From the NCBI GenBank assembly GCA_005788205.1, contig SXYT01000167.1, positions 1 through 5,900 of the forward strand: DNA of 5,900 bases, given 5' to 3'. Position 1 is the stretch's first letter. The number at the start of each line of letters is the position of its first letter. This document shows positions 5,452-5,900 of the stretch, one piece after another. Source of the DNA: Actinomycetota bacterium (GTDB lineage: Bacteria; Actinomycetota; Acidimicrobiia; Acidimicrobiales; Ilumatobacteraceae). Under the pieces are notes generated by a model, which was given only the letters and a program-made list of their open reading frames with translations, did not search any database and had not been told where the DNA came from. A program made the translations under genes and the position numbers.

Positions 5452-5900
5452 TCAGGACCTGTAAGCCTCATAGCCGTTCTTCTCGAGCTCGGCCGCGACC
5501 TCCATGCCGCCCGACTTCACGATGCGTCCGTCCACCATGATGTGCACGAAGTCCGGCTGCAGCTCGTCGAGGAGGCGCTGGTAGTGGGTGATGAGGAGGA
5601 CGCCGAGGTCCGCACGCTCGGTGCGAACCTCGCGGATGCCCTTGGCCACAATGCGCAGCGCGTCGATGTCGAGCCCGCTGTCGGTCTCGTCGAGCACTGC
5701 GAACTTGGGGTCCATGATGCCCATCTGGACCATTTCCGCGCGCTTCTTCTCGCCGCCCGAATAGCCGACGTTGACCGGGCGCTTCAGCATTTCGATGTCC
5801 ATGCCAAGCGCCTCGGCCTGGCCGCGCGCGAGTCGGATGAACTCGGCGCCCGAAAGCTCGGCCTCGCCGCGCGAGCGGCGCTGCGAATTGAGGCTCTCCC
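5452..5900 (-). CDS. sufC: SufC, ABC-type ATPase of Fe-S assembly (N-terminus missing)
   Basis: SufC is the ATPase of the SufBCD scaffold, a soluble ABC protein without membrane partners. The last 148 residues are visible and the frame stays open to the window edge, so roughly 100 residues including Walker A lie beyond it. Seen in order are the ABC signature GYSGGEKKR (about visible residues 45-53), Walker B and D-loop with the SufC-specific LDETDSGLDIDAL (69-81, D70 and E71), and the H-loop histidine in LLITHYQRLL (H105). The tail IMVDGRIVKSGG is typical of SufC. The ATG at 5802 that could be read as a start is internal, because coding continues upstream with a good sequence match. The stop lies one base before the sufS ATG. 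sufB and sufD are expected further right. Confidence 0.96.
   Translation of the reverse strand, partial: ESLNSQRRSRGEAELSGAEFIRLARGQAEALGMDIEMLKRPVNVGYSGGEKKRAEMVQMGIMDPKFAVLDETDSGLDIDALRIVAKGIREVRTERADLGVLLITHYQRLLDELQPDFVHIMVDGRIVKSGGMEVAAELEKNGYEAYRS

Noticed and set aside
4188..5540. Plus-strand open frame of 450 codons opposite sufS
   Set aside because: sufS on the other strand has all catalytic residues; this frame is low-complexity His/Arg/Val-rich shadow.
5452..5802. Short 116-residue ATPase starting at 5802
   Set aside because: Coding continues upstream in frame to the window edge with SufC-like sequence, so this ATG is internal.
1..5900. Mobile elements, CRISPR array, tRNA or rRNA genes, recent gene transfer
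   Set aside because: No terminal repeats, transposase motifs, spaced repeats or RNA-gene signatures were seen, and base composition is even across the window.

Overview
The window is a gene-dense stretch of high-GC bacterial chromosome. Bacterial features include GTG starts, 1-73 nt gaps between genes and clear Shine-Dalgarno sequences on several genes. A sufC-sufS-sufU order with the SufU-type scaffold, together with likely leaderless genes, points to an Actinomycetota-like host. I cannot name the genus, and that assignment is inference from gene content and composition. No RNA gene, insertion sequence, CRISPR array or phage gene is visible, and no stretch longer than about 75 bases lacks a gene.

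Layout. Bases 2-46 look like the last codons of a plus-strand gene entering from the left. A plus-strand pair follows: a TetR-type repressor (110-736) and a DMT/EamA-type membrane exporter (733-1611), overlapping by GTGA and so probably co-transcribed and translationally coupled. The rest lies on the minus strand and reads from right to left: sufC (N-terminus outside the window), sufS, sufU, a secreted L,D-transpeptidase (YkuD domain), a small HD-domain protein, and a metallo-beta-lactamase-fold hydrolase. The hydrolase gene converges on the exporter gene and the two coding ends overlap by 20 bp.

How the genes work together. SufC (ATPase), SufS (cysteine desulfurase) and SufU (Zn-dependent sulfur acceptor) are the 3' part of a SUF iron-sulfur cluster operon; sufB and sufD are expected just beyond the right edge. 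The SufS/SufU pair has all catalytic and zinc residues, including the SufS histidine that in Bacillus swaps onto the SufU zinc. The L,D-transpeptidase acts on the cell wall and has no evident link to Fe-S assembly. The HD protein and the MBL hydrolase each have a complete metal site but no substrate I can name. The HD protein has spacing reminiscent of PhnZ/MIOX-type mixed-valent diiron oxygenases and is the most interesting gene here.

I do not see a convincing wholly new system. The points most worth checking are the HD protein's chemistry, a perfect 16-bp palindrome abutting the ribosome binding site of the MBL gene, and a possible leaderless promoter with an operator-like dyad in front of the TetR gene.
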